This document shows positions 20,193 through 30,037 of a stretch of 37,155 nt of DNA, one piece after another. Each line of letters starts with the position of its first letter. The stretch's first letter is position 1. This DNA comes from Prochlorococcus sp. AG-355-J04 (lineage in GTDB: Bacteria > Cyanobacteriota > Cyanobacteriia > PCC-6307 > Cyanobiaceae): contig QCDN01000008.1 of NCBI GenBank assembly GCA_003280885.1, positions 1-37,155 of the forward strand, read 5' to 3'. A program made the translations under genes and the position numbers. A model generated the notes under the pieces. That model worked only from the letters and a program-made list of their open reading frames with translations. It made no database searches and was not told the DNA's origin.

Positions 20193-20759
20193 TTGACAGC
20201 TGAAACATATCTCTGGTTTAAATCACTTCACATTATTGGTGTAATCGTTTGGTTCTCGGGACTTTTTTATTTAGTAAGACTTTTTATATATCATGAAGAA
20301 TCTAAAAATATGGATAATGAATTAAAAATTGCATTTAATAAGCAATACACCTTGATGGAAAAAAGGCTGGCAAATATAATTACAACTCCTGGGATGATAT
20401 TAGCTTTAAGTATGGCTATATGCATGGTTATTATGCAGCCAAGTTGGTTAAGTGAGAAGTGGTTGCAAATTAAAATTTCCTTTGTTTTGGGATTAGTAAT
20501 TTATCATTCTTATTGTTACAAAATAATGTATTCATTACAAAATGGTACCTCTACCATCTCAGCAAAAAAACTAAGATTATTGAATGAATTGCCTACTTTG
20601 TTATTATTTATAATTGTACTTTTAGTTATTTTTAAAAATAATTTTCCAACCAGTGTTGCTACATGGAGTGTAGTTGGACTTGTTATTTTCATGTTGGCTT
20701 CAATACAATTATATGCAAAGATTAGAAAGAAAAATGAGAATTCATTAAGTAATGAATAG
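20193..20759 (+). CDS. hemJ: HemJ-type protoporphyrinogen IX oxidase
   Basis: An integral membrane enzyme that oxidises protoporphyrinogen IX to protoporphyrin IX for heme and chlorophyll. It replaces HemG/HemY in most cyanobacteria (Synechocystis slr1790 is the reference). The 188-aa protein has about four transmembrane segments and the family N-terminus WFKSLHIIGVIVWFSGLFYL with His13, then a conserved RLANIITTPGM segment at the start of the second helix. The only usable start is TTG 20193, because an in-frame TAA lies at 20181-20183. It overlaps the following PHP gene by 8 bp. In this lineage it supplies divinyl-chlorophyll synthesis. Confidence 0.88.
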   Translation: MTAETYLWFKSLHIIGVIVWFSGLFYLVRLFIYHEESKNMDNELKIAFNKQYTLMEKRLANIITTPGMILALSMAICMVIMQPSWLSEKWLQIKISFVLGLVIYHSYCYKIMYSLQNGTSTISAKKLRLLNELPTLLLFIIVLLVIFKNNFPTSVATWSVVGLVIFMLASIQLYAKIRKKNENSLSNE

Positions 20760-21399
20760 GGAAGACTTAATAAAATTAACTTCCAATATTAATAAATATA
20801 GTTGTCCTAAAAATATTAATTTTCACTGTCATACAAAATTTAGTGATGGAAGTCTAGAACCTCATGAACTTTTAGAACAAGCTTTTAAAAATAACTTGAA
20901 ATTTTTATCAATAACCGATCATCATACAATTAAAGCTCATGAATATATAAAAAAAAATAATATACTAAATAATTATCCTAAAGATTCTTTTACATTAATT
21001 TCCGGAATAGAAATTAATTGTTTGATTCTAGGATGTTTAGTACATGTAATTGGATTGGGAGTAGATATTAAAAGTAGATACCTAAATCCCTACATCCTTG
21101 GAGAATCTCCAATAGGTAATGATTTAAATATTAAATCAGTTATTAATGCAATAAATTTAGCTGGTGGTTTATCATTTCTTGCACATCCAGCGAGGTACAG
21201 GATTCCCTTTTATAAATTAATTCCAGAGGCCAAAATACAAGGTATAGATGGAATAGAGGTTTGGTATGATTATGAACTTAATGAAGTATGGAATCCTAGT
21301 TTATTTGTATGTTCAGAAATAGATAAATTAGCAGATAAATATTCAATGCTAAAAACATGTGGAACAGATAGTCATGGACTTTCACTATTAGGCAGATAA
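20752..21399 (+). CDS. PHP-domain metal-dependent phosphoesterase
   Basis: A 215-aa PHP-superfamily hydrolase related to TrpH/YciV 3',5'-nucleoside bisphosphate phosphatase. Metal ligands visible in order are HCH in NFHCHTKFSDG (H25, H27), the ITDHHTI block (about 57-63), an FLAHPAR block, and the C-terminal GTDSHG. E. coli TrpH (RNase AM) is about 290 aa and has an insert domain; this one is shorter, so substrate transfer from that enzyme is uncertain. It overlaps hemJ by 8 bp, so translation is probably coupled. It ends 1 bp before the convergent cobN stop. Confidence 0.85.
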   Translation: MNREDLIKLTSNINKYSCPKNINFHCHTKFSDGSLEPHELLEQAFKNNLKFLSITDHHTIKAHEYIKKNNILNNYPKDSFTLISGIEINCLILGCLVHVIGLGVDIKSRYLNPYILGESPIGNDLNIKSVINAINLAGGLSFLAHPARYRIPFYKLIPEAKIQGIDGIEVWYDYELNEVWNPSLFVCSEIDKLADKYSMLKTCGTDSHGLSLLGR

Positions 21400-21400
21400 T

Positions 21401-24400
21401 TCAGAATTCGTTTTTTTCAATTTTTGATTCAGTATTAATAATTATGTTCTTTAAATTTTCAATGACATCAGAAGAACAATTATTCCACATTTTTCTATTG
21501 ACAATTTCAAGAAATCTTTGTGCAATATCTCTTAAAGCCCATGGATTATTTTCTAGAAAAAAATTCCTAAGATCCCGATCACATAACCAAGATTTATAAA
21601 CTTCCTCATAACACCAATCTGACACTACTTCAGTAGAAGCATCAAAAGCATATAAGTAATCTAGTGTCGCTGAAAATTCAAACGCTCCTTTATAGCCATT
21701 ATCCTTCATTCCATTTATCCATTTAGGATTAAGTATTCTTGATATAACAACTTTATTAATTTCATCTTGTAATTTTGAAATTTTAGATAATCCAAATTTA
21801 GATAAATCACCATGATACATTTCAGGTAATTTACCGCTCAATTTTTTTACTGCTGAAGATAAACCACCCTGAAACTGATAATAGTCATCAGAATCTAAAA
21901 TATCATGTTCCTTATTATCTTGGTTATGAACAACTAACTGCACATTTTTGAGAGCATTTTCTAATGATTTTTTATCCTCTATAGGTTCAAGATTATCACT
22001 ATAAATCCACTTACTCCAATTAAGAAAAGATTCTCCAAAATCATCTATATTTTCCCAATAAGAATTTGAAATTAGTTCTTGTAGACCAGCTCCATATGAA
22101 CCTGGTGCAGATCCAAATATACGATTAATTGGATCACCATCCTTTAATGCTCCAGCAAGAGGGTTAAATTTATCATTCTCATTAAGATTAGAAATTAGAT
22201 TTATTGCTTTATAAGTTAATTTAACTAACTGAGGAAATGCATCCCTAAACATTCCCGAAATCCTTAATGTAACATCTACTCTTGGCCTATCGAGAACACA
22301 TAAAGGGATAACTTCTAAGTCAACTACTCTTCTTGAGGGCCCATCCCAAATAGGTTGTACGCCTAATAAATACAATATTTGACAAATGTCTTCTCCACGA
22401 TTTCGCATGGTGGATGTTGCCCATACAGATATTGCTATATTTTTTAAATCTTCTCCATTTTCTTGTTTATATAAATCAATAATTTGAGATGCAGATTTAC
22501 AACCAACACTCCATGCTGATTCAGTTGGTAGTCCTCTCGCATCTACTGAAAAGAAATTTTTACCCGTGGGTAAAGCTTCAGTTTTACCTCTCGTAGGGGC
22601 TCCTGATGGACCACTTTTTACATATTTGCCATTTAATGAATTAATGAATGATAATTTTTCATTATATGAAGAATTAATTATTGGATTAAGTATCTCATTT
22701 TTTAATAATAAAAAATAATTACTATGTTTTTTATCATTAAAGAAATAATCTATTATTTTCTGATTTTTATATTTGTCTAAATATTTTATATTGGTTTTCT
22801 TTTTGTAAAAAAACAAATATATAATATATTTTGCTTGTTGTTCCAAAAACTCAATAGCCATTCTAAAATTTAAAATTTTTTTGTTTGAAAACCTCAATAA
22901 TATTTTTTTATCCTTTTCAGTTAACTTTTGATCATATTTATTTGTCCAAGGATTAAAATTTAGGTTTAAATTTTTCGCAATATATTGAACAATACCAATT
23001 CGGTTGGCATTTGGTACTCTAGCAATACACAAGAATAAATTTATTTCATTAATATCATTCTGCCTATTGCCAAATACATGCAAGCCTGTTCTGATTTGAG
23101 ATTCTTTAATTTTGCAAAGAAAGGAATCAATTTCTTCAATTTGAATATTTTTATTCTTTAAAGTAATTTCACTAAAATCTTTTTTAATTAAATCAAAAAT
23201 GGATTTTTCTATTATCTCAATACGATTAGAATTTAATAATTTTGCTTCAAAATATTCGTCTAAATAATTTTCTAATATAGAATATTTTCCATATAATTCT
23301 GACCTATCCAAAGGAGGGGTTAAATGATCAATAATTGTGGCAGCAGTTCTTCTTTTAGCTTGCGATCCTTCTCCAGGATCATTTACGATAAAGGGATATA
23401 TGTTAGGTATAGCTGGACATATAATATTTGGAAAACATTTATTACTGAGACCTATAGATTTGCCAGGTAACCATTCAATAGTCCCATGTTTACCAATATG
23501 GCATATAGCATTTGCATTAAAAACTTTTTCAATCCAAAAATATTGTGCTAAATATCTATGGGGAGGTGGAAGATCAGGAGAATGAATATCTCTATCAGTG
23601 TAAGTATCATAACCTCGTTGAGGTTGAATCAATAATGTTATTTTTCCAAATCTAAGACCATTTATTGAGAACCCTTCATTATCTAGATCGATCGCATCAG
23701 ATGGTTTACCCCAACGATTAACAATAATATTTTTTGGATCTTGTTCTAAACAATTCCAATATTTTAAATATTCACTAAGTGGTAAGTAATCTAATGGTTT
23801 ATTATTTTGAGATTCAATATCATTAGTTCTAGTTTTTATAAGCATTGACATTAATTCCGAAGAGTCTTGAGGATAATTACAAGATCCAAGGTCATAACCT
23901 TCTTCTTTTAACCAATTAAGAATATTAATTATTGAAGATGGTGTATTTAGACCAACTCCATTACCGATTCTTCCATTCTTTACTGGATAATTGCTTATTA
24001 CTAAACAAATTCTTTTATCAAAATTATTAAGTTTTTGAAGTTTCACATAATTTGTTGCAAATTTTGAAATCCATTCAATCCCTACTTGATCAGCTTTGTA
24101 ACTAGTTATTTCACTGTAAAGTGTATTTTTTTTTGAAATTATTTCTTTAAATGCAGCAGGACAGGTAGTAATTCTTCCATCAAATTCGGGAATAATTATT
24201 TGCATTAATAAATCAGATGAAATCATTCCAATGGACGAGTTTAACCAATTTTTTTTTGAAATATTAGAAGAGAGAAGCTGTAATATTGGGATATTAAGAG
24301 AAGTAAAAATATTTGTAGAATTTTCAATTAAATCATTATTTTTGATTTGAGATGAAGAAAATGAAGTTGTGGTAATTATTATTTTAATATCTTCTTTTTT

Positions 24401-25138
24401 AAAAATTTCTACTAATTTTTTTTGAATAATTTGATCTTTTAGAGTTGAAATAAAAAATGTTTTAGGGGATAGTCCGCATTTTCTTAACTGCAAGTTAAGT
24501 TTTTCGTTTACTTCAATTTCATTAGCCAAAAAAAGCGATTTATAAGATATTATTCCTATTTTTTCTCCTTTTTCAATTTTCCAATCATATAAATAAGGAT
24601 TTGCATAAAAAGAAATCTTCAAAAACTCATCAGGAATTAATTTTTCATCTTTTTTTAGGTAATTTAAACAATTAAGAAATTTTCTATAATTATCCAGACC
24701 TCCAGATCTTAGTAATTTAGAAATATTTAATGCTACATCTATATCTATACTACTTATTTCACATAAGGACAATTCCTGATCAAGGGTACCTGATAGGATT
24801 ACTAACTTCCTTTTTTTATCAAATGCTTGCCAATTTAAAAGTTGTTCAATTCCATAGTTCCATGTACCTTTATCTCCAAATAATCGTAGTACGACAACTT
24901 TTGCATAATTAATTGTTTTTAATAGATAATTATCAATTTGAGCTGAGGAATTTAAATTAGAAATTTCTAAAGCTCTAATATTATTTTTTAATGAAGCAAA
25001 TTCTTTTTCTAACAATAAGTTCGATAAGAGATTTAAATCAGCTTTGACACTTGTTATAAAAATAAAATCTGCAACAGGTTGCTCTATTAAATCATCCTTA
25101 TTCTTTTCATTTCCTGCTATATTCAATATCCTGTGCAT
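21401..25138 (-). CDS. cobN: Cobaltochelatase large subunit CobN
   Basis: Large subunit of the ATP-dependent chelatase that inserts cobalt into the corrin ring in B12 synthesis; cyanobacteria make pseudocobalamin. The 1245-aa length suits CobN. Recognisable blocks include LLIQPQRGYDTYTDRDIHSP, HIGKHGTIEWLPGKSIGLS, PFIVNDPGEGSQAKRR, and a late VDLEVIPLCVLDRPRVDVT segment shared by CobN and the Mg-chelatase subunit ChlH. No cobS or cobT is nearby; small chelatase subunits (possibly ChlI/ChlD) would have to be elsewhere. The ATG at 25138 faces ilvE across 72 bp, too short for a cobalamin riboswitch. A magnesium-chelatase role is unlikely because ChlH differs in its N-terminus, but the two families are homologous. 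Confidence 0.9.
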   Translation of the reverse strand: MHRILNIAGNEKNKDDLIEQPVADFIFITSVKADLNLLSNLLLEKEFASLKNNIRALEISNLNSSAQIDNYLLKTINYAKVVVLRLFGDKGTWNYGIEQLLNWQAFDKKRKLVILSGTLDQELSLCEISSIDIDVALNISKLLRSGGLDNYRKFLNCLNYLKKDEKLIPDEFLKISFYANPYLYDWKIEKGEKIGIISYKSLFLANEIEVNEKLNLQLRKCGLSPKTFFISTLKDQIIQKKLVEIFKKEDIKIIITTTSFSSSQIKNNDLIENSTNIFTSLNIPILQLLSSNISKKNWLNSSIGMISSDLLMQIIIPEFDGRITTCPAAFKEIISKKNTLYSEITSYKADQVGIEWISKFATNYVKLQKLNNFDKRICLVISNYPVKNGRIGNGVGLNTPSSIINILNWLKEEGYDLGSCNYPQDSSELMSMLIKTRTNDIESQNNKPLDYLPLSEYLKYWNCLEQDPKNIIVNRWGKPSDAIDLDNEGFSINGLRFGKITLLIQPQRGYDTYTDRDIHSPDLPPPHRYLAQYFWIEKVFNANAICHIGKHGTIEWLPGKSIGLSNKCFPNIICPAIPNIYPFIVNDPGEGSQAKRRTAATIIDHLTPPLDRSELYGKYSILENYLDEYFEAKLLNSNRIEIIEKSIFDLIKKDFSEITLKNKNIQIEEIDSFLCKIKESQIRTGLHVFGNRQNDINEINLFLCIARVPNANRIGIVQYIAKNLNLNFNPWTNKYDQKLTEKDKKILLRFSNKKILNFRMAIEFLEQQAKYIIYLFFYKKKTNIKYLDKYKNQKIIDYFFNDKKHSNYFLLLKNEILNPIINSSYNEKLSFINSLNGKYVKSGPSGAPTRGKTEALPTGKNFFSVDARGLPTESAWSVGCKSASQIIDLYKQENGEDLKNIAISVWATSTMRNRGEDICQILYLLGVQPIWDGPSRRVVDLEVIPLCVLDRPRVDVTLRISGMFRDAFPQLVKLTYKAINLISNLNENDKFNPLAGALKDGDPINRIFGSAPGSYGAGLQELISNSYWENIDDFGESFLNWSKWIYSDNLEPIEDKKSLENALKNVQLVVHNQDNKEHDILDSDDYYQFQGGLSSAVKKLSGKLPEMYHGDLSKFGLSKISKLQDEINKVVISRILNPKWINGMKDNGYKGAFEFSATLDYLYAFDASTEVVSDWCYEEVYKSWLCDRDLRNFFLENNPWALRDIAQRFLEIVNRKMWNNCSSDVIENLKNIIINTESKIEKNEF

Positions 25139-25210
25139 TTTTATATATAAATAGGGTTTAGAATACGTAAGTAGAATAAAACAATTTTACCTTAATTAAA
25201 TAAATTAAAT

Positions 25211-26125
25211 ATGCATGAATTTCTTCCATACGCCTGGTTCGAAGGTAGATGTATTCCATTTAAAGAAGCAAAAATATCAATAGCCACTCATGCACTACAT
25301 TATGGTACTGCTGCATTTGGAGGAATGAGAGCGATACCCAACCCTTCGAATAAAGAAGAATTCCTTTTGTTTAGAACCGATAAACACATAAAAAGATTAT
25401 CTCAAAGTGCTAAATTACTCTTAAATGATATATCTGAAGAATATATTTTTAAAGCCTTAGAAGAAGTTATAAAAGTAAACAAGCCCAAAAACCCAATTTA
25501 TATAAGACCATTTGTATATACAAGCGATTTAGGTATAGCTCCAAGGTTACACAATATTGAAACTGATTTCTTTATTTATTGTATTGAACTAGGAGATTAT
25601 CTATCCCCAGATGGTGTTTCTTGTAGAATGAGTAGTTGGACGAGGCAAGAAGATAGATCTCTCCCATTGCGAGGAAAAATAAGTGGAGCTTATATTACTA
25701 GTTCATTAGCTAAAACAGAAGCTAGTTTATCGGGTTTTGATGAAGCCTTGCTATTAAATTCAAGTGGTAAGGTAAGCGAAGCTAGTGGAATGAATTTATT
25801 TATTGTAAGAAATGGAGACTTAATAACTCCTGGTGTTGATCAAGATATCCTTGAGGGGATTACTAGAGCTAGCGTAATTGAATTAGCAAAATCATTTGGA
25901 ATAAATGTAATTGAAAGGCCTGTTGATAAAACAGAATTATTAATAGCAGATGAAGTTTTTCTAACTGGTACAGCAGCAAAAATTACACCAGTAAAAAAAA
26001 TTGAATCAACTGAATTAAATGTAAAAAGACCAATAATGAATAAATTAAAAAGTAAGCTTATAGAAATAACAGAAGGTCGTTCTCAAGACTATGATAATTG
26101 GATAACAAGAATTTCTCTACAATAA
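25211..26125 (+). CDS. ilvE: Branched-chain amino acid aminotransferase
   Basis: A fold-type IV PLP aminotransferase for the last step of Val, Leu and Ile synthesis. The 304-aa protein has the N-terminal LHYGTAAFGGMRA block, the PLP lysine K156 in LRGKISGAY, GFDEALLLNSSGKVSEASGMN (the glutamate that contacts the cofactor), and LEGITRASVIELA followed by EVFLTGTAA. These are the marks of IlvE rather than D-amino-acid transaminase or 4-amino-4-deoxychorismate lyase. It lies 18 bp upstream of metH on the same strand and is probably co-transcribed with it. Confidence 0.96.
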   Translation: MHEFLPYAWFEGRCIPFKEAKISIATHALHYGTAAFGGMRAIPNPSNKEEFLLFRTDKHIKRLSQSAKLLLNDISEEYIFKALEEVIKVNKPKNPIYIRPFVYTSDLGIAPRLHNIETDFFIYCIELGDYLSPDGVSCRMSSWTRQEDRSLPLRGKISGAYITSSLAKTEASLSGFDEALLLNSSGKVSEASGMNLFIVRNGDLITPGVDQDILEGITRASVIELAKSFGINVIERPVDKTELLIADEVFLTGTAAKITPVKKIESTELNVKRPIMNKLKSKLIEITEGRSQDYDNWITRISLQ

Positions 26126-26143
26126 ATTAATTTTGATCAAAAA

Positions 26144-29100
26144 ATGGAATCTTTCAGAACCTATCTAAATAGAGATGAAAAGCCATTAATAATTTTTGAC
26201 GGAGGTACTGGAACATCTTTTCAAAACTTAAATCTTACTGCAGACGACTTTGGAGGAAAAGAATTAGAGGGTTGTAATGAAAACCTTGTTTTATCCTCAC
26301 CAAAGGTAGTTGAAAAGGTTCATAATTCGTTCTTAGAAGCAGGTTGTCATGTTATAGAAACCAATACTTTTGGTGCCTCATCAATAGTTCTTGATGAATA
26401 TGATATTGCCGATAAGGCATATGAGATTAACAAAAATGCTGCATTAATAGCAAAAAAGGCTGCTGCCAAATATTCATCAATTGATAAGCCAAGATTTGTT
26501 GCTGGTTCAATTGGTCCAACCACTAAATTACCCACATTAGGACATATAGATTTTGATGAATTAAAGCAATCATATAAAGAACAAATATATGGTCTTACAG
26601 ATGGAGGAGTTGATCTTCTTTTAATTGAAACTTGTCAAGATGTATTGCAAATTAAATCTGCCTTATTAGCATCTAAAGAAGTGCTTGAAAGTAAAAATAT
26701 AGATATAGCTATAATGGTATCTATAACAATGGAAACAACAGGTACTATGCTTGTTGGATCTGACATCGCCTCTGCATTAACAATATTAGAACCATTTAAT
26801 ATAGATATCCTTGGACTAAATTGTGCCACTGGTCCAGAACAAATGAAAGAACATATTAAATATTTGTCTGAGAATTCTCCTTTCGCTATAAGCTGTATTC
26901 CCAATGCAGGACTTCCTGAAAATATTGGTGGTGTAGCTCACTACAGATTAAAGCCAATAGAATTAAAGATGCAGTTAATGAATTTTATATATGACTTTAA
27001 TGTTCAATTAATAGGTGGATGTTGTGGGACAACTCCTGAACATATTAGATATCTTTCTTTAATCCTCGATGAAATTATTGATAAAGAAAGCCATAACAAA
27101 AATGGTAAGAACAATTTAAGTGGTTATATTCCTTCTGCATCATCAATATATAATTCAGTACCGTACAAACAAGACAACTCTATTTTAATCGTAGGAGAAA
27201 GATTAAATGCAAGTGGATCTAAAAAGGTAAGGGAGTTGTTAAATAAAGACGATTGGGATGGACTAGTTTCAATTGCTAAGCAACAACAAAAAGAAAATGC
27301 ACACGTTCTTGATGTGAATGTTGATTATGTGGGGAGAGACGGAGTGAAAGATATGAAAGAAATAACCTCAAGATTAGTTACCAATATAAATTTGCCATTA
27401 ATGATTGACTCCACAGATTCTGACAAAATGGAAAGTGGATTAAAGTCAGCTGGTGGTAAATGTATCATAAATTCAACCAATTACGAAGACGGCAATGAAA
27501 GGTTTGATCAGGTTCTAAATTTAGCCTTGGGCTATGGATCAGGTCTTGTTATCGGTACAATTGATGAAGATGGAATGGCAAGGAATGCAGATAAAAAATA
27601 TAAAATTGTAAAAAGAGCGATTAATAGAACCAGAGAATGTGGTTTGTCAGATTATGAGCTATTTTTTGATCCATTAGCCCTGCCAATATCTACCGGTATA
27701 GAAGAAGATAGATTAAACGCTAAAGAAACAATTACTGCTATATCAAAAATTCGTGATAATTTTCCTGAGATACATATCATACTGGGGATATCAAACATTA
27801 GTTTTGGTCTTTCTCCATTATCTAGAATTAATCTAAATTCAATATTTTTAGATGAATGCATTAAAGCAGGATTGGATTCTGCTATCATCGCACCAAATAA
27901 AATTTTGCCATTATCAAAAATTTCTGAACAAACCAAAAAGATTTGCTTAGATTTGATATATGACAAAAGAGAATTTGAAAATAATATTTGTATTTATGAT
28001 CCATTAGTAGAATTAACAAAGGCTTTTCAAGATTTATCTATACAAGATTTCAAAAAAGCATCTTCAGAAAATAAAAACCTAACTTTGGAAGAAAGTCTAA
28101 AAAATCATATTATTGATGGAGAAAAAATAGGTTTAGAGGATCAATTAAATAAAGCTTTAAAAAAATATAAACCTCTTGAAATAATTAATACCTTTTTACT
28201 GGATGGGATGAAAGTTGTAGGAGATTTATTTGGTTCAGGTCAAATGCAATTGCCATTTGTACTCCAATCTGCTGAAACAATGAAATTCGCTGTTTCAATT
28301 TTAGAACCATATATGGAAACTGTAGATGAAAACATATCAAATGGAAAACTCTTAATTGCAACTGTCAAAGGCGATGTTCATGATATTGGAAAAAATTTGG
28401 TTGACATAATACTTACAAATAATGGTTATGACGTAATAAATCTTGGAATAAAGCAAGATGTTTCAGCAATTATAGATGCACAAAAAAAGCACAATGCTGA
28501 TTGCATCGCTATGAGCGGATTACTTGTTAAATCAACCGCTTTTATGAAAGATAATTTAGAGGCTTTTAACAATGAGAATATAAGTGTACCAGTAATATTA
28601 GGAGGCGCAGCTTTAACCCCAAAATTTGTAAATGAGGACTGCAGCAAAATATATAAAGGGAAAATATTGTACGGAAAAGATGCGTTCACTGATCTTAAAT
28701 TCATGAATGAATATATGGATAATAAAAAAAAGGGTAATTGGTCAAATACACAGGGGTTCATTAACAATGAGGGTATAAATATTAATTTAGCCTCATCAAA
28801 ATCCAACTCTCAAGCTGTTAAAAAATCATTATCCATAGATAACGAGACTTCCAAATTAAATTTAAAAGAAAATTTTATAAGATCTAGATTTATAGATGAA
28901 GAAGAACCAATTCAAGCCCCTTTCTTGGGAACGAAAATCTTGAATGAAGTTGATATTGACTTAAATAAGTTAATTTTTTATTTAGATACAAAAGCTCTAT
29001 TTAGCGGACAATGGCAAATAAAAAAAGGAAAAAACCAAAGCATAGATGAATACAATAACTATTTGGATTCATATGCTAAACCCTTGTTAGATAAATGGTT

Positions 29101-29710
29101 AGAGACAATTATAGAAAATAAACTTATTTCACCCAAAGCAGTTTATGGATATTTCAGATGCGGGAGAAAAGATAATAGTATTTTCTTATTTGATGATAAT
29201 TCATTAAATAAAATTTCCCAATTTAATTTTCCAAGACAAAAATCTGGGAATAATTTATGCATAGCTGATTTTTATTGTGATTTGAAAAATGATAAACCGA
29301 TAGATATTTTTCCTATGCAGGCAGTAACGATGGGAGATATTGCTAGTGAATACTCTCAAAAATTATTTAAAGAAGATAAATATAGCGATTATTTATTATT
29401 CCATGGACTTACAGTTCAATTAGCAGAAGCTCTAGCTGAATATGTCCATGCATTAATTCGTATTGAATGTGGTTTTATAACTGAAGAACCAGACAAAAAT
29501 AGAGAAATACTAGCTCAAAAATATAGAGGGGCTAGATATTCTTTTGGTTATCCTGCATGTCCAAAAGTATCTGATTCAAACATACAATTATCATTATTGG
29601 ATGCAAAAAGAATAAAATTGACCATGGATGAATCTGAACAACTTCATCCAGAACAAAGTACTACAGCTATCATTTCACTACACTCAAAAGCTAAATATTT
29701 CAGCGCTTAA
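26144..29710 (+). CDS. metH: Cobalamin-dependent methionine synthase
   Basis: Transfers a methyl group from methyltetrahydrofolate to homocysteine through methylcobalamin. In the 1188-aa protein, the homocysteine domain (about 1-320) carries the zinc cysteines C227 (GLNCATG) and C293/C294 (GGCCGTTP). The pterin domain (about 345-620) opens with VGERLNASGSKKVRELL. The cap and B12 domain (about 640-850) carry DVHDIGKN with the cobalt-ligand His746. The AdoMet reactivation domain (about 880-1188) ends with RGARYSFGYPACPK. All four modules are complete. The neighbouring cobN serves synthesis of its cofactor. No B12 riboswitch is possible in the 18-bp gap upstream. Confidence 0.97.
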   Translation: MESFRTYLNRDEKPLIIFDGGTGTSFQNLNLTADDFGGKELEGCNENLVLSSPKVVEKVHNSFLEAGCHVIETNTFGASSIVLDEYDIADKAYEINKNAALIAKKAAAKYSSIDKPRFVAGSIGPTTKLPTLGHIDFDELKQSYKEQIYGLTDGGVDLLLIETCQDVLQIKSALLASKEVLESKNIDIAIMVSITMETTGTMLVGSDIASALTILEPFNIDILGLNCATGPEQMKEHIKYLSENSPFAISCIPNAGLPENIGGVAHYRLKPIELKMQLMNFIYDFNVQLIGGCCGTTPEHIRYLSLILDEIIDKESHNKNGKNNLSGYIPSASSIYNSVPYKQDNSILIVGERLNASGSKKVRELLNKDDWDGLVSIAKQQQKENAHVLDVNVDYVGRDGVKDMKEITSRLVTNINLPLMIDSTDSDKMESGLKSAGGKCIINSTNYEDGNERFDQVLNLALGYGSGLVIGTIDEDGMARNADKKYKIVKRAINRTRECGLSDYELFFDPLALPISTGIEEDRLNAKETITAISKIRDNFPEIHIILGISNISFGLSPLSRINLNSIFLDECIKAGLDSAIIAPNKILPLSKISEQTKKICLDLIYDKREFENNICIYDPLVELTKAFQDLSIQDFKKASSENKNLTLEESLKNHIIDGEKIGLEDQLNKALKKYKPLEIINTFLLDGMKVVGDLFGSGQMQLPFVLQSAETMKFAVSILEPYMETVDENISNGKLLIATVKGDVHDIGKNLVDIILTNNGYDVINLGIKQDVSAIIDAQKKHNADCIAMSGLLVKSTAFMKDNLEAFNNENISVPVILGGAALTPKFVNEDCSKIYKGKILYGKDAFTDLKFMNEYMDNKKKGNWSNTQGFINNEGININLASSKSNSQAVKKSLSIDNETSKLNLKENFIRSRFIDEEEPIQAPFLGTKILNEVDIDLNKLIFYLDTKALFSGQWQIKKGKNQSIDEYNNYLDSYAKPLLDKWLETIIENKLISPKAVYGYFRCGRKDNSIFLFDDNSLNKISQFNFPRQKSGNNLCIADFYCDLKNDKPIDIFPMQAVTMGDIASEYSQKLFKEDKYSDYLLFHGLTVQLAEALAEYVHALIRIECGFITEEPDKNREILAQKYRGARYSFGYPACPKVSDSNIQLSLLDAKRIKLTMDESEQLHPEQSTTAIISLHSKAKYFSA

Positions 29711-29719
29711 GCTAAATCT

Positions 29720-29938
29720 TTAGTTATTTTCTAAGTATTCAATAATTTCTTCCTGTAGTTCTTCCATCGTTTCATTATCACCTAGATCAAGCCCCTCACC
29801 CGCCGCGTCCTGTGTTAACTCAAGATAATATGAAGCACCATCACTAGATAAAAATTCTAATGCGGAAGTTTCATCACTATCTTTAAAAGCTTCATAAAGA
29901 GCTTTAAATGCTATGTTTTCAGTAAAGTCCCAATCCAT
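29720..29938 (-). CDS. Small acidic conserved-type hypothetical protein
   Basis: A 72-residue very acidic protein (roughly a third Asp/Glu) with two predicted helical stretches. It opens MDWDFTENIAFKALYEAFKD and ends in a Glu-rich helix, EEIIEYLENN. It has no Cys, His cluster, signal peptide or membrane segment, and I do not recognise a family. It converges on metH with a 9-bp gap. No Shine-Dalgarno sits at normal distance from ATG 29938, although a perfect AAGGAGGT lies 27 nt upstream. Composition and size suggest a small helical binding protein; this is not evidence of a function. Confidence 0.65.
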   Translation of the reverse strand: MDWDFTENIAFKALYEAFKDSDETSALEFLSSDGASYYLELTQDAAGEGLDLGDNETMEELQEEIIEYLENN

Positions 29939-29965
29939 AATGAAAAAAACCTTATTAGAATTATT

Positions 29966-29973
29966 ACCTCCTT
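29966..29973 (-). promoter_or_regulatory. Perfect but mis-spaced Shine-Dalgarno sequence
   Basis: On the minus strand AAGGAGGT (complement of 29966-29973) is a full anti-16S match, but the nearest annotated ATG (29938) is about 27 nt further on and no ATG/GTG/TTG lies 5-10 nt downstream. It follows a run of six Gs. It may be a standby ribosome site, part of a structured leader, or chance. Confidence 0.3.
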
Positions 29974-30037
29974 ACCCCCCATACTCGTCAACCTTTTTTA
30001 AAGAAATGTTGGTGTTTTATTATTATTAAAAAAATCT

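Noticed and set aside
25139..25210. Cobalamin riboswitch for cobN or metH
   Set aside because: The gaps upstream (72 bp and 18 bp) are too short for this riboswitch class and no B12-box-like sequence was seen.
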